From: Haloarculaceae archaeon
Lineage (GTDB): Archaea; Halobacteriota; Halobacteria; Halobacteriales; Haloarculaceae
Length of the DNA: 5,101 nucleotides
Assembly (NCBI GenBank): GCA_028274885.1
Contig: JAQCMX010000234.1
Location: forward strand, 1-5,101
Direction of reading: 5' to 3'
Positions within the stretch are counted from its first letter, which is position 1, and each line of letters begins with the position of its first letter. The position numbers were made by a program, and so were the translations under genes. The notes beneath the pieces were generated by a model, which saw nothing but the letters and a program-made list of their open reading frames with translations, had not been told where the DNA came from and ran no database searches. Below, piece after piece: positions 1-5,007 of the stretch.

Positions 1-156
1 ACGTTGCTGGTTTTTTCCTGTAGGACTGTAGCCCGGTCAACGCGGTCACATCGGAGGCCGGTCGCCGCCGTGGGAACCGCCGCCTGTCCGCTTCTCGTTT
101 TGCCAGGGCGAACACTCGTTACTCGCCGGAAGCGAGGGTATGCGCTCGCATCCGTA
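1..156. other. Left-edge non-coding region with T6 tract and hairpin
   Basis: No gene is supported here; the rightward frame that crosses it is Arg- and Val-rich and is a shadow of the RNase H-like gene. A T6 tract at 11-16 could end a rightward gene lying left of the window. GCGAG (132-136) and CTCGC (145-149) form a 5-bp stem, nested with TGCG-CT-CGCA (141-150), a few bases past the RNase H stop on the minus strand. Confidence 0.4.
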
Positions 157-615
157 TCAGTGTCGAGGTTCGCCGGAGCGATCGTAAGCAAGGGTGGCGA
201 GTTCGTGTGCGCGCTCGTTCTCGTAGCGCCGGACCTGTTTGTAGGTGACCCTCGGAACCAGAGCGAGTGTGTCACGGACACGCTCGGCGCGCCGCCGACA
301 GATGTCGTCGTCGACAGCGGCGAGACGAGTAGGGTCGACCGTGTCGATGACTGCGGCGGCGTCGCCGCGCACGTGGACGTCGCTGATTCGGTGGTGATCC
401 ATCAGGGCGGCTACCGCCTGCACTCCGGCAACGAGTGCCCGGAACTCGACGTGCGTACTTGAGACAAACGTCGACAGCTGGTGGGAACCCTCGATGAGTG
501 GTTTTGCCTCCTCAACAACGTATCCAATCGCCGCTGCCCGCGGGTCGGCGTTATCTGGTCCGTACCGCACACTGCCATCAAAGCGAAGCACCAGCGACCG
601 GCCGCGCCCGGTCAC
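157..615 (-). CDS. rnhA: RNase HI-family protein, fourth catalytic Asp replaced by His
   Basis: This 152-aa protein has the RNase HI fold signature; family members cut the RNA strand of RNA-DNA hybrids using metal ions held by a D-E-D-D tetrad. Visible residues are Asp13 in FDGS, Glu57 in HVEFRAL, Asp85 in VRGDAAAVI, and a final motif ENERAHELA. In E. coli RNase HI that last motif is ENERCDELA, so His137 (codon CAC, 205-207) sits where the fourth Asp should be. The length fits a single catalytic domain with no N-terminal hybrid-binding domain. The start is taken as GTG at 613-615, which overlaps the upstream gene's stop in a GTGA. An ATG much further upstream (831) would add 72 Arg-rich residues that only shadow the upstream gene in another frame. 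The gene is the second in a leftward pair. The family call is firm; activity and orthology to the main haloarchaeal RNase HI are not, and the symbol is family-level only. Confidence 0.85.
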   Translation of the reverse strand: MTGRGRSLVLRFDGSVRYGPDNADPRAAAIGYVVEEAKPLIEGSHQLSTFVSSTHVEFRALVAGVQAVAALMDHHRISDVHVRGDAAAVIDTVDPTRLAAVDDDICRRRAERVRDTLALVPRVTYKQVRRYENERAHELATLAYDRSGEPRH

Positions 616-935
616 AGCTCGTCTCGCCACCGGAGCGACTGCTCGTTCAACGCCGCGACGAGTGCAGCGCCGCGTTCGAGCATCTGCTCGGCGACCCGGA
701 TCGCCGCCTCTAGTTCGTCGTCTCTCAGGTGTTCGTAAGCGGGTCTCCCATCGACGTGGTCGTACCACTCGTCCCTGAAGATGGTGTCGAGGACGACACG
801 CGCGAAGCAATGATCCTGATGGATCGGCCACGTCCCCGCCAACTGGGCGGCCGCGGGCAACTGTTCGTCGACAAGCGCCCGGTAGCGCTCGCGAAGGTCT
901 GTGATGTCCCTGGCGTCGAGGGTCTGCTGTCCCAT
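612..935 (-). CDS. Conserved hypothetical protein, 107 aa, cotranscribed with RNase H-like gene
   Basis: This small acidic protein appears soluble, mostly helical and free of membrane segments. Its distinctive core is DHCFARVVLD (residues 41-50), then WYDHVDGRPAY (57-67), then a helix rich in Glu and Ala (72-96), ending in NEQSLRWRDEL. From memory, similar short proteins occur in haloarchaea and some bacteria, sometimes labelled GCN5-related; I see no acetyl-CoA-binding motif here and give no function. The start at 933-935 (MGQQTLD) is preferred over an upstream ATG at 1049, whose extra 38 residues are Arg- and Cys-rich, unlike this proteome, and would fill the divergent promoter region. No Shine-Dalgarno precedes the start, consistent with a leaderless message. 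Its TGA overlaps the GTG of the RNase H-like gene, which implies one transcript and translational coupling. Confidence 0.8.
   Translation of the reverse strand: MGQQTLDARDITDLRERYRALVDEQLPAAAQLAGTWPIHQDHCFARVVLDTIFRDEWYDHVDGRPAYEHLRDDELEAAIRVAEQMLERGAALVAALNEQSLRWRDEL
613..615 (-). promoter_or_regulatory. GTG start overlapping upstream TGA (GTGA), translational coupling
   Basis: On the minus strand the four bases at 612-615 read GTGA: the stop of the 107-aa gene is TGA (612-614) and the RNase H-like frame opens with GTG (613-615). The RNase HI domain begins within ten residues of this GTG, which makes it the natural start. Confidence 0.75.
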
Positions 936-943
936 TGATTTAT

Positions 944-955
944 CTTCGTCCGAAG
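944..955. repeat. Short inverted repeat CTTCG-TC-CGAAG
   Basis: A perfect 5-bp inverted repeat with a 2-base centre lies between the TATA-like element and the ATG at 935. In a leaderless promoter this would sit near the transcription start, where a repressor could act. It is short enough to be chance. Confidence 0.25.
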
Positions 956-956
956 G

Positions 957-964
957 AAATTCAA
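957..964 (-). promoter_or_regulatory. Weak TATA-like element for the 107-aa/RNase H operon
   Basis: The minus strand reads TTGAATTT here, 22-29 bases upstream of the ATG at 935, the distance expected for a leaderless haloarchaeal message. It matches the TATA consensus poorly and is proposed mainly for its position and AT content in a GC-rich region. Confidence 0.22.
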
Positions 965-1003
965 TCTGTCTCCGCCGCCGACGGCAGCGGCAGGCCTGCT
1001 CCC

Positions 1004-1051
1004 GTCCATATTCCGTGTAGCCACACAGAGGGTGTGACACGGGGTCCATAT
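1004..1051. repeat. Direct repeat GTCCATAT, two copies 40 bp apart
   Basis: GTCCATAT occurs at 1004-1011 and 1044-1051, exactly 40 bp apart, about four helical turns, inside the 168-bp divergent intergenic region. The identity does not extend beyond 8 bp. It may be a pair of regulator sites serving either flanking operon. Confidence 0.35.
1022..1036. repeat. Inverted repeat CACAC-AGAGG-GTGTG
   Basis: A perfect 5-bp stem with a 5-base loop lies midway between the two divergent genes and between the two GTCCATAT copies. It overlaps a smaller palindrome, GTGT-G-ACAC (1032-1040). It could be an operator half-site cluster; it is short and unproven. Confidence 0.25.
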
Positions 1052-1066
1052 CGGGGGCGTCAGAGG

Positions 1067-1092
1067 CGTGTCATCCAAATGTTCGGGACACG
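1067..1092. repeat. Inverted repeat CGTGTC-N14-GACACG around the putative TATA box of the rightward pair
   Basis: CGTGTC (1067-1072) and GACACG (1087-1092) form a perfect 6-bp inverted repeat, with start-to-start spacing of 20 bp, about two helical turns. The 14-base centre holds the AT-rich CCAAAT segment that is the best TATA candidate for the gene at 1104. Another GACACG lies at 1036-1041 and a CGTGTC at 1390-1395. The arrangement suits a dimeric repressor, but the hexamer also occurs in coding DNA of this window. Confidence 0.3.
1074..1080 (+). promoter_or_regulatory. Weak TATA-like element for the glycine-zipper gene
   Basis: TCCAAAT lies 24-30 bases upstream of the ATG at 1104, the right spacing for a leaderless transcript. 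No Shine-Dalgarno precedes that ATG. The match to the haloarchaeal TATA consensus is poor. Confidence 0.22.
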
Positions 1093-1103
1093 TACTGACG
1101 AAC

Positions 1104-1382
1104 ATGCAATCGAACGCGGAAGACAAGCCACGAGAGAACGCGCGACAGTTCGCAAAGTCGGGGGCAAAGCTCGGGGCTACGGCGGGCAGCCGGGTCGGAC
1201 CTGTCACGACGGGGGTGGCATCCGGATTCGGCGGGGCTGCCGGTTACCTGATGGGTGCTGCCGTCGATGGCCTGGAAGCGACCCTCGACGCCGAACCGTC
1301 GATCGCCGACGGTGGAACGCGGATGGAAAGCGACGAGACAGAGACCACAGCCGGGATCGACATTCCAGTCACCGGAGAATGA
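1104..1382 (+). CDS. Small glycine-zipper protein, 92 aa, function unknown
   Basis: I do not recognise this gene as a named family. The first 18 residues are polar and charged. Residues 19-58 are almost all small (Gly, Ala, Ser, Thr, Val) with Gly every fourth position: Gly20, 24, 28 and 32, then after Pro33 Gly37 and 41, then Gly43, 47 and 51. Such GxxxG runs pack helices tightly, usually in or against membranes. The C-terminal third (59-92) is acidic and probably disordered. The start at 1104 (MQSNAEDK) is chosen because it has a promoter-like element at leaderless distance; an upstream in-frame start at 1068 adds 12 residues that cover that element. It is followed after 28 bp by the acidic 152-aa gene, probably on the same transcript. 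It might be a membrane-associated or oligomer-forming small protein; that is inference. Confidence 0.68.
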   Translation: MQSNAEDKPRENARQFAKSGAKLGATAGSRVGPVTTGVASGFGGAAGYLMGAAVDGLEATLDAEPSIADGGTRMESDETETTAGIDIPVTGE

Positions 1383-1410
1383 CCGGCACCGTGTCCACAC
1401 ACCGACCGAG

Positions 1411-1869
1411 ATGGATCTAGATCGATTCAGCGAGGACAGTCCGGACGACGACGCGCCGGGAGATGCGTCGGTCTGTGTCGTGGCAACACAGGCAGAAACC
1501 TTCAAACGCTGTCGGAACGGATTCTATCCGTCTCCGCAGTCTTACGAGCGAACCCGGAAAGACTTCGAGTACATGGCCTTTTACAGGACTGCCCCCGTAT
1601 CGAGCATCACACACTACGCACGGGTGACAGACCGGGTCACACAGACCCGCGGGAACCCGGGACCGATGGACGAAACTGATTGGACGGCACTCATCGATCC
1701 GTTCTCCGACGAGAACCGGGTCGTCGTGTTCACGTTCGAGGATCTGGTCCCGCTTGAGACGCCGGTGAAGAACGACCAAACCGGGGTCAGAGGCGCGTGG
1801 TACTGCACAGTCGCGGATCTCAGGGACGCGCCCACGCTCTCTGCGCTTGCCGACCGGGCGCGTACATAA
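1411..1869 (+). CDS. Acidic conserved hypothetical protein, 152 aa
   Basis: The protein opens with a disordered acidic stretch (residues 1-18, eight Asp or Glu). A compact alpha/beta domain follows: VCVVAT (21-26), YMAFYRTAPVSSITHYARV (54-72), the loop QTRGNPGPMDETDW (78-91), a strand VVVFTFEDLVPL (104-115), and RGAWYCTVADL (127-137) near the end. The run of aromatic and Thr/His residues followed by a beta strand and a 'F-DLVPL' motif recalls small PUA/ASCH/EVE-like modules that bind modified nucleic acid bases; this resemblance is by eye and unverified. The ATG at 1411 is preferred over an in-frame start at 1255, because the extra 52 residues are basic and overlap the upstream gene. No Shine-Dalgarno is visible. 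It is second in a rightward pair and ends 105 bp from the convergent permease gene. Confidence 0.75.
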   Translation: MDLDRFSEDSPDDDAPGDASVCVVATQAETFKRCRNGFYPSPQSYERTRKDFEYMAFYRTAPVSSITHYARVTDRVTQTRGNPGPMDETDWTALIDPFSDENRVVVFTFEDLVPLETPVKNDQTGVRGAWYCTVADLRDAPTLSALADRART

Positions 1870-1872
1870 AAA
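1868..1872 (-). terminator. Possible T-tract terminator for the permease gene
   Basis: On the minus strand, about 100 bases past the permease stop, the sequence reads GCTTCGTTTTTATG with a T5 run. Haloarchaeal terminators are often simple T tracts without strong hairpins. It overlaps the stop codon of the convergent 152-aa gene. Confidence 0.3.
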
Positions 1873-1894
1873 CGAAGCAAACGCCGCCCCGTAT

Positions 1895-1910
1895 CGCCGG
1901 CGCAGCTTTT
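1895..1910 (+). terminator. Possible terminator for the rightward gene pair
   Basis: A CGCCGGCG palindrome (1895-1902) is followed by CAGC and a T4 run (1907-1910), 26 bases past the TAA at 1867-1869. The palindrome has no loop and the T run is short, so this is a weak candidate supported mainly by its place between convergent genes. Confidence 0.3.
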
Positions 1911-1970
1911 GATAAGGACCCGATCTGAGAGCCACAGCCAACAGTATCAGACAGGGGTATGAACCGTCTG

Positions 1971-1988
1971 GCGGTCAGCGGAGACCGC
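1971..1988. repeat. Hairpin GCGGTC-N6-GACCGC across the permease stop codon
   Basis: A perfect 6-bp GC-rich stem with a 6-base loop spans the last codons and TGA (1975-1977) of the permease gene. It could protect the 3' end of the mRNA or contribute to termination; no T run follows directly on the minus strand. Confidence 0.35.
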
Positions 1989-4278
1989 GAAAGATGTACC
2001 GCATCAGGACTCGCTTGTAGATTGTCTGGTAGTTCAAGAGATTGTCTGAGTAGACGAACACGACAGGGAGAGGGGTGTTGAGTCCGGCCGTGACAGTCGA
2101 AACAGGGCGGAAGCGCCGCCAGATGGTGCTGAGGTCTAGCTCTGTCAACATGATATCAGCGTCCCGGATGTGACTGGATGCTGTGTCGGCCGGATCGGCT
2201 GTCTCGATGATCTGTGTCGAGTTGGACGCGACCAGCTCCTCCTGGACGGCATCAAGAGACGACTCTGCCCGGCGGTACTCCTCGGGGGCGTTCTCGCCGA
2301 CGAGGTGGACGATTTCAAGATGGGCAGTGTGTGCAACAGCGAGGGCGTCGGCAAGTAACAATTTCGTTGGAACGTACGTTGGACCGCTCGACAGGAGCGT
2401 TACCTTCTCCACAGTGTCGGGTGCCCCGCCGTTGAGAACGAAACTGTCACACACCAGGTTCTCGATGACCCACTCCAGATCGTCTGCAACGAACCCGACC
2501 CGTCCATCGTCGGGGGCGAAAGCCTGCGCCACAACGTCGATATCGTTGTAGGTCGCGTACTCGACGATAGACTCCCTGACGTTGCGAGCGCTGACCTTGC
2601 GGTACGTGACATCGTCGTATGTTTCGACCCATGGTGGCTCCTCCCCGTCGATGTCGGGATGTTTCTCGCTGAACGTCTCTCTCCGGGTCTGGTCGAACTC
2701 GACGACATCAACACTGGTATCCAGTCCGTGACTGTCCAGCGCGGAGACGATATCAAGCAGGTCGTTCTTGTGACTGTCGTGGTTTGCAGCGTCGGAGGGG
2801 TTCCAGAGCGCAATCAGAACCCGGTACTCGCCTTCACGGTTGAGTAGTGACTGCGTCTGTGCCTCGGCGGTCTCAGCAATCTCGTCTCTGAGTTGGGTCT
2901 TAACCGCGCCCTCTGTGGAGGCCTGGAGTCGCGCATAGAGATAGTAGTACACGACCGAGAGAGTCGTGATGGTGACTGTTCCAAAAAACGCGAGCGCACT
3001 CAGTTGCGTAAGCAATGCGACGCCGCTGAGGATACCGAACAGTTGGAGGTACGGGTATCCGGGGGAGAGATACGACGGTGAGTATTCGGCTGGATTGGCC
3101 TCTCTGAAGCCGATGACCGCACCGCTGACGAGCATGAACACGACAATCTGGAAGGCTGCGCCAAAGCGGGCGACACTGTCGATCGGCAGGAACACGACCA
3201 TGAAAATCACCGCACCGCCGGTCGCAATCACCGAGATAACTGGCGTACCGGTCGACTGGTTGATGACCCCAAACTCGTTGTTTGCGAGTCCGTCCCGAGC
3301 CATCGCAAAGGGGTAGCGGGAGGCCGAGAGGATCCCGGAGTTCGCCGTCGAAGCCAGGGCGAGAAGCGCAGCAGCCACAATCAAGACTGCACCGAGAGTA
3401 CCGAGGATGTTCTCCGCGGCTATGGCAACGATCGCCCCTTCGCCGTCTGCGGCTAGTCCACCGTCACTCACCGGCGTGTCACCCGCAACCAGCCCACTGA
3501 TATCGACGACCTCAATGGTGATATACGTGATCGCGATGTAGACGAAGATGGTGACCGAGAGCGAGATGATGATCCCCAGTGGGATGTTGCGGTCGGGGTT
3601 TTTGATCTCTTCAGCGACACTGGTTACCTTGATAACACCGGCGTAGGCGACAAACACAAGCGAGGTTGCCGACAGAAACCCGCCGGCCTGAATATCGACG
3701 ACACCACCGGGGTCGGAGGTTGCGACATCCGGTATACTCACGACGATGACGAGCCCCAGCACAGCCATCATCAGCACCACGATCAGGTTCTGGGCCTGCC
3801 CTGCGCCGTCCGAACTCGCCACGTTGACCGCTGTGAAGCCGACGGTCAACGCGACAGAGAGGACCACGACAGCCGACAGTTCCACCGGACCAAGGGACAG
3901 ACCGAACTCCGCTACCCGTGGGAACAAAAAAACGAGATACGGGAGTCCGCCGATCAGGGCCAGGGCGGTCTTGAAGTTCAACACCATCCAGTTTCCGACG
4001 CCGGCGATGGTCCCCATCACCGGTCCCATCCCGCGCTGAATGTAGGTGTAACTGCCGCCGGACTCCGGAATCGCAGTCGCCAACTCGGCGGCACTCAACG
4101 CTGCCGGGATTGTCAACACGCCGCCAAGCAGGAATGCCAACACCACACTTGCGCTCTCACCGGCCTCCAGATATGCCACGCCTGGGAGAATAAAAATACC
4201 ACTTCCGATCATCGATCCCATCGAGATAGCGATGGTCGCAGGCAGACCGAGGCTTCGCTCTAAGTCCTCCTCAGACAT
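1975..4278 (-). CDS. APC-superfamily amino acid permease with C-terminal Usp-like tandem domains
   Basis: This 767-aa secondary transporter probably imports amino acids or amines by cation coupling. Residues 1-450 form the permease. TM1 carries the substrate-binding break GSMIGSGIFILPG (21-33), and about twelve hydrophobic segments follow (about 14-34, 43-66, 86-104, 105-120, 132-152, 162-182, 199-220, 232-258, 285-312, 346-366, 372-392, 409-450 covering the last two, hence approximate). The TM6 motif FVAYAGVIKVTSVAEEIKNP (208-227) is typical of APC/AA_permease_2. Residues 451-480 form a linker helix. The cytoplasmic tail resembles two universal-stress-protein folds: about 484-618 (beta strand EYRVLIALWNP at the start) and 623-746 (VEKVTLLSSGP at the start). 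Neither shows the usual Gly-x2-Gly-x9-Gly-Ser ATP motif. The start at 4276-4278 is fixed by an in-frame TAA at 4288-4290. Permease-Usp fusions are common in haloarchaea; the substrate cannot be read from sequence. Confidence 0.9.
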   Translation of the reverse strand: MSEEDLERSLGLPATIAISMGSMIGSGIFILPGVAYLEAGESASVVLAFLLGGVLTIPAALSAAELATAIPESGGSYTYIQRGMGPVMGTIAGVGNWMVLNFKTALALIGGLPYLVFLFPRVAEFGLSLGPVELSAVVVLSVALTVGFTAVNVASSDGAGQAQNLIVVLMMAVLGLVIVVSIPDVATSDPGGVVDIQAGGFLSATSLVFVAYAGVIKVTSVAEEIKNPDRNIPLGIIISLSVTIFVYIAITYITIEVVDISGLVAGDTPVSDGGLAADGEGAIVAIAAENILGTLGAVLIVAAALLALASTANSGILSASRYPFAMARDGLANNEFGVINQSTGTPVISVIATGGAVIFMVVFLPIDSVARFGAAFQIVVFMLVSGAVIGFREANPAEYSPSYLSPGYPYLQLFGILSGVALLTQLSALAFFGTVTITTLSVVYYYLYARLQASTEGAVKTQLRDEIAETAEAQTQSLLNREGEYRVLIALWNPSDAANHDSHKNDLLDIVSALDSHGLDTSVDVVEFDQTRRETFSEKHPDIDGEEPPWVETYDDVTYRKVSARNVRESIVEYATYNDIDVVAQAFAPDDGRVGFVADDLEWVIENLVCDSFVLNGGAPDTVEKVTLLSSGPTYVPTKLLLADALAVAHTAHLEIVHLVGENAPEEYRRAESSLDAVQEELVASNSTQIIETADPADTASSHIRDADIMLTELDLSTIWRRFRPVSTVTAGLNTPLPVVFVYSDNLLNYQTIYKRVLMRYIFRGLR

Positions 4279-4300
4279 TGCAGTATGTTACGCGCTCAAG

Positions 4301-4306
4301 CCTCCT
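4301..4306 (-). promoter_or_regulatory. Distant AGGAGG (Shine-Dalgarno-like) upstream of the permease
   Basis: The minus strand reads AGGAGG, a good match to the 16S anti-SD, but 22 bases separate it from the ATG at 4278, well beyond the usual 5-10. An in-frame TAA lies between, so no upstream start rescues the spacing. It may be fortuitous, or part of the 5' leader. Confidence 0.25.
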
Positions 4307-4340
4307 AAGGGATGGCACTCGGTGGAGGCTGGCTGCTCGC

Positions 4341-4346
4341 AAAAAA
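4341..4346 (-). terminator. Possible T6 terminator for the four-helix membrane protein gene
   Basis: On the minus strand the sequence GGTGATTTTTTGCG lies about 180 bases past the stop of the 4524-4931 gene. A T6 tract in a GC-rich genome fits archaeal termination, but the distance is long and there is no strong stem ahead of it. Confidence 0.28.
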
Positions 4347-4523
4347 TCACCCTCACGGCGTTTCTCAACCAATTGAAAGATACCCCCGTCTCCTCGCTGG
4401 CTGGTCCGGAACCAGTGACGAATGTCATCCTGGTGGTCGTTGCTACCGCCGGTGTCTGTCCTCCTGTTAGCAATCGGATCGGTATGTCGCTGTTCGAGAC
4501 GGTCTGCTAGCAAACCGGCAGGG

Positions 4524-4931
4524 TCAGGGGATCAGTTCGGCCGACGAATCGAAGACCCCCGTGTACCAGTACCAAACAGCGGTCACACCAAAGACGGCAA
4601 CGGAGCCGACTGTCACCGGCAGGGGACTGTAACCCTCGGCTGCGACAAGATACACCGCGCCGAGACCACCGAGGACGACGGCCTCAAAAAGGAACACTGG
4701 CAGACTATGCGTATCAAGCTGGAACTCCGAACCGGTGACGGTTCGGATACCGATCATCCCAGCCGTCAACACTGCCCACGTAATTACTGGCAGTCCAAAG
4801 ACGGTAAACGGGTTTGCTTCTAACCATGCAACTTCTGTCACAAGCGTTGCCCAGCCGACCAATGCTAAACCGGCCCACGCAACACTTCTCCACAGCTCCT
4901 CCCGTACGATGCGCCGATGTTCCGGGGTCAT
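4524..4931 (-). CDS. Four-helix integral membrane protein, 135 aa, function unknown
   Basis: I do not recognise a named family. After a charged N-terminus (residues 1-13, MTPEHRRIVREEL) the protein has four hydrophobic helices at about 15-33, 42-63, 77-97 and 105-124. Short polar loops separate them: LEAN (37-40), the longer TGSEFQLDTHS (66-76), and AEGYSPLP (98-105). The end is acidic (FDSSAELIP). The basic residues lie mostly before helix 1, suggesting the N-terminus is cytoplasmic. No catalytic or metal-binding motif is visible. The start at 4929-4931 has a TATA-like TTCAAA 25-30 bases upstream and no Shine-Dalgarno, consistent with a leaderless message. It lies upstream of the permease in the same orientation, but the 245-bp gap argues against an operon. 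Confidence 0.75.
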   Translation of the reverse strand: MTPEHRRIVREELWRSVAWAGLALVGWATLVTEVAWLEANPFTVFGLPVITWAVLTAGMIGIRTVTGSEFQLDTHSLPVFLFEAVVLGGLGAVYLVAAEGYSPLPVTVGSVAVFGVTAVWYWYTGVFDSSAELIP

Positions 4932-4955
4932 ATGCCATCGTTGTTGTTGTACAGG

Positions 4956-4961
4956 TTTGAA
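4956..4961 (-). promoter_or_regulatory. TATA-like element for the four-helix membrane protein gene
   Basis: TTCAAA on the minus strand lies 25-30 bases before the ATG at 4931, the leaderless promoter distance. The bases between include ACAACAACAACG, an unstructured start region. An alternative further upstream is TATAAC (5002-5007, minus strand), which would give a leader of about 50 bases. Confidence 0.27.
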
Positions 4962-4994
4962 CTACGCTTGCAAGTTTCCCAGCCCACAGTCCAA

Positions 4995-5007
4995 CGAAAT
5001 AGTTATA
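4995..5007 (+). promoter_or_regulatory. Rightward BRE/TATA-like promoter near the right edge
   Basis: CGAAAT (4995-5000) followed by AGTTATA (5001-5007) resembles a haloarchaeal BRE plus TATA box read rightward. Transcription would begin near 5030, at a T7 tract (5028-5034). It would serve a gene starting at or beyond the right edge. Read the other way, the same bases could feed the leftward membrane protein gene. Confidence 0.4.

Larger units (their letters stand above)
4279..4523. other. Intergenic gap between permease and four-helix membrane protein
   Basis: These 245 bp carry no gene I accept. They hold two AGGAGG sequences on the minus strand (4301-4306 and 4460-4465), an A6 tract (T6 on the minus strand, 4341-4346), and an AT-rich stretch around 4361-4380. 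A minus-strand reading frame across 4271-4513 has a TTG start and only about 57% GC at third positions, so it looks non-coding. The permease promoter should lie here, but no clear TATA box stands out. Confidence 0.5.

Noticed and set aside
11..20. TTTTTTCCTG at 11-20 and again at 5029-5038, possible flanking direct repeat of a mobile element.
   Set aside because: Only 10 bases match; several such matches are expected by chance in 5 kb. There is no transposase, integrase or tRNA between or beside them.
4..462. Rightward 152-codon frame at the left edge.
   Set aside because: It lies antisense to the RNase H-like gene, which has clear family motifs; the product has no recognisable motif.
616..831. 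N-terminal extension of the RNase H-like protein to an ATG at 831.
   Set aside because: The extra 72 residues are highly Arg-rich and overlap the whole C-terminal two thirds of the 107-aa gene out of frame. The GTG in the GTGA overlap places the start right before the RNase H domain.
725..1207. Minus-strand 160-codon frame over the divergent region.
   Set aside because: It would cover both the promoter region and the start of the glycine-zipper gene; its composition (many Ser, Thr, Pro, Arg) is that of a shadow frame.
1417..1941. Minus-strand 174-codon frame opposite the acidic 152-aa gene.
   Set aside because: It is Arg-, Cys- and His-rich, has no motif, and is antisense to a frame with typical haloarchaeal acidic composition.
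4271..4513. Minus-strand 80-codon reading frame filling the gap and overlapping the permease start by 8 bases.
   Set aside because: It has a TTG start, no Shine-Dalgarno in place, about 57% GC at third positions (below the neighbouring genes), and an Arg-rich composition unlike haloarchaeal proteins. The operon-like spacing alone is not enough.
4941..4950. TTGTTGTTGT as a microsatellite or phase-variable tract.
   Set aside because: Only about three repeats, in a short leader; too few for slippage-driven switching to be credible.
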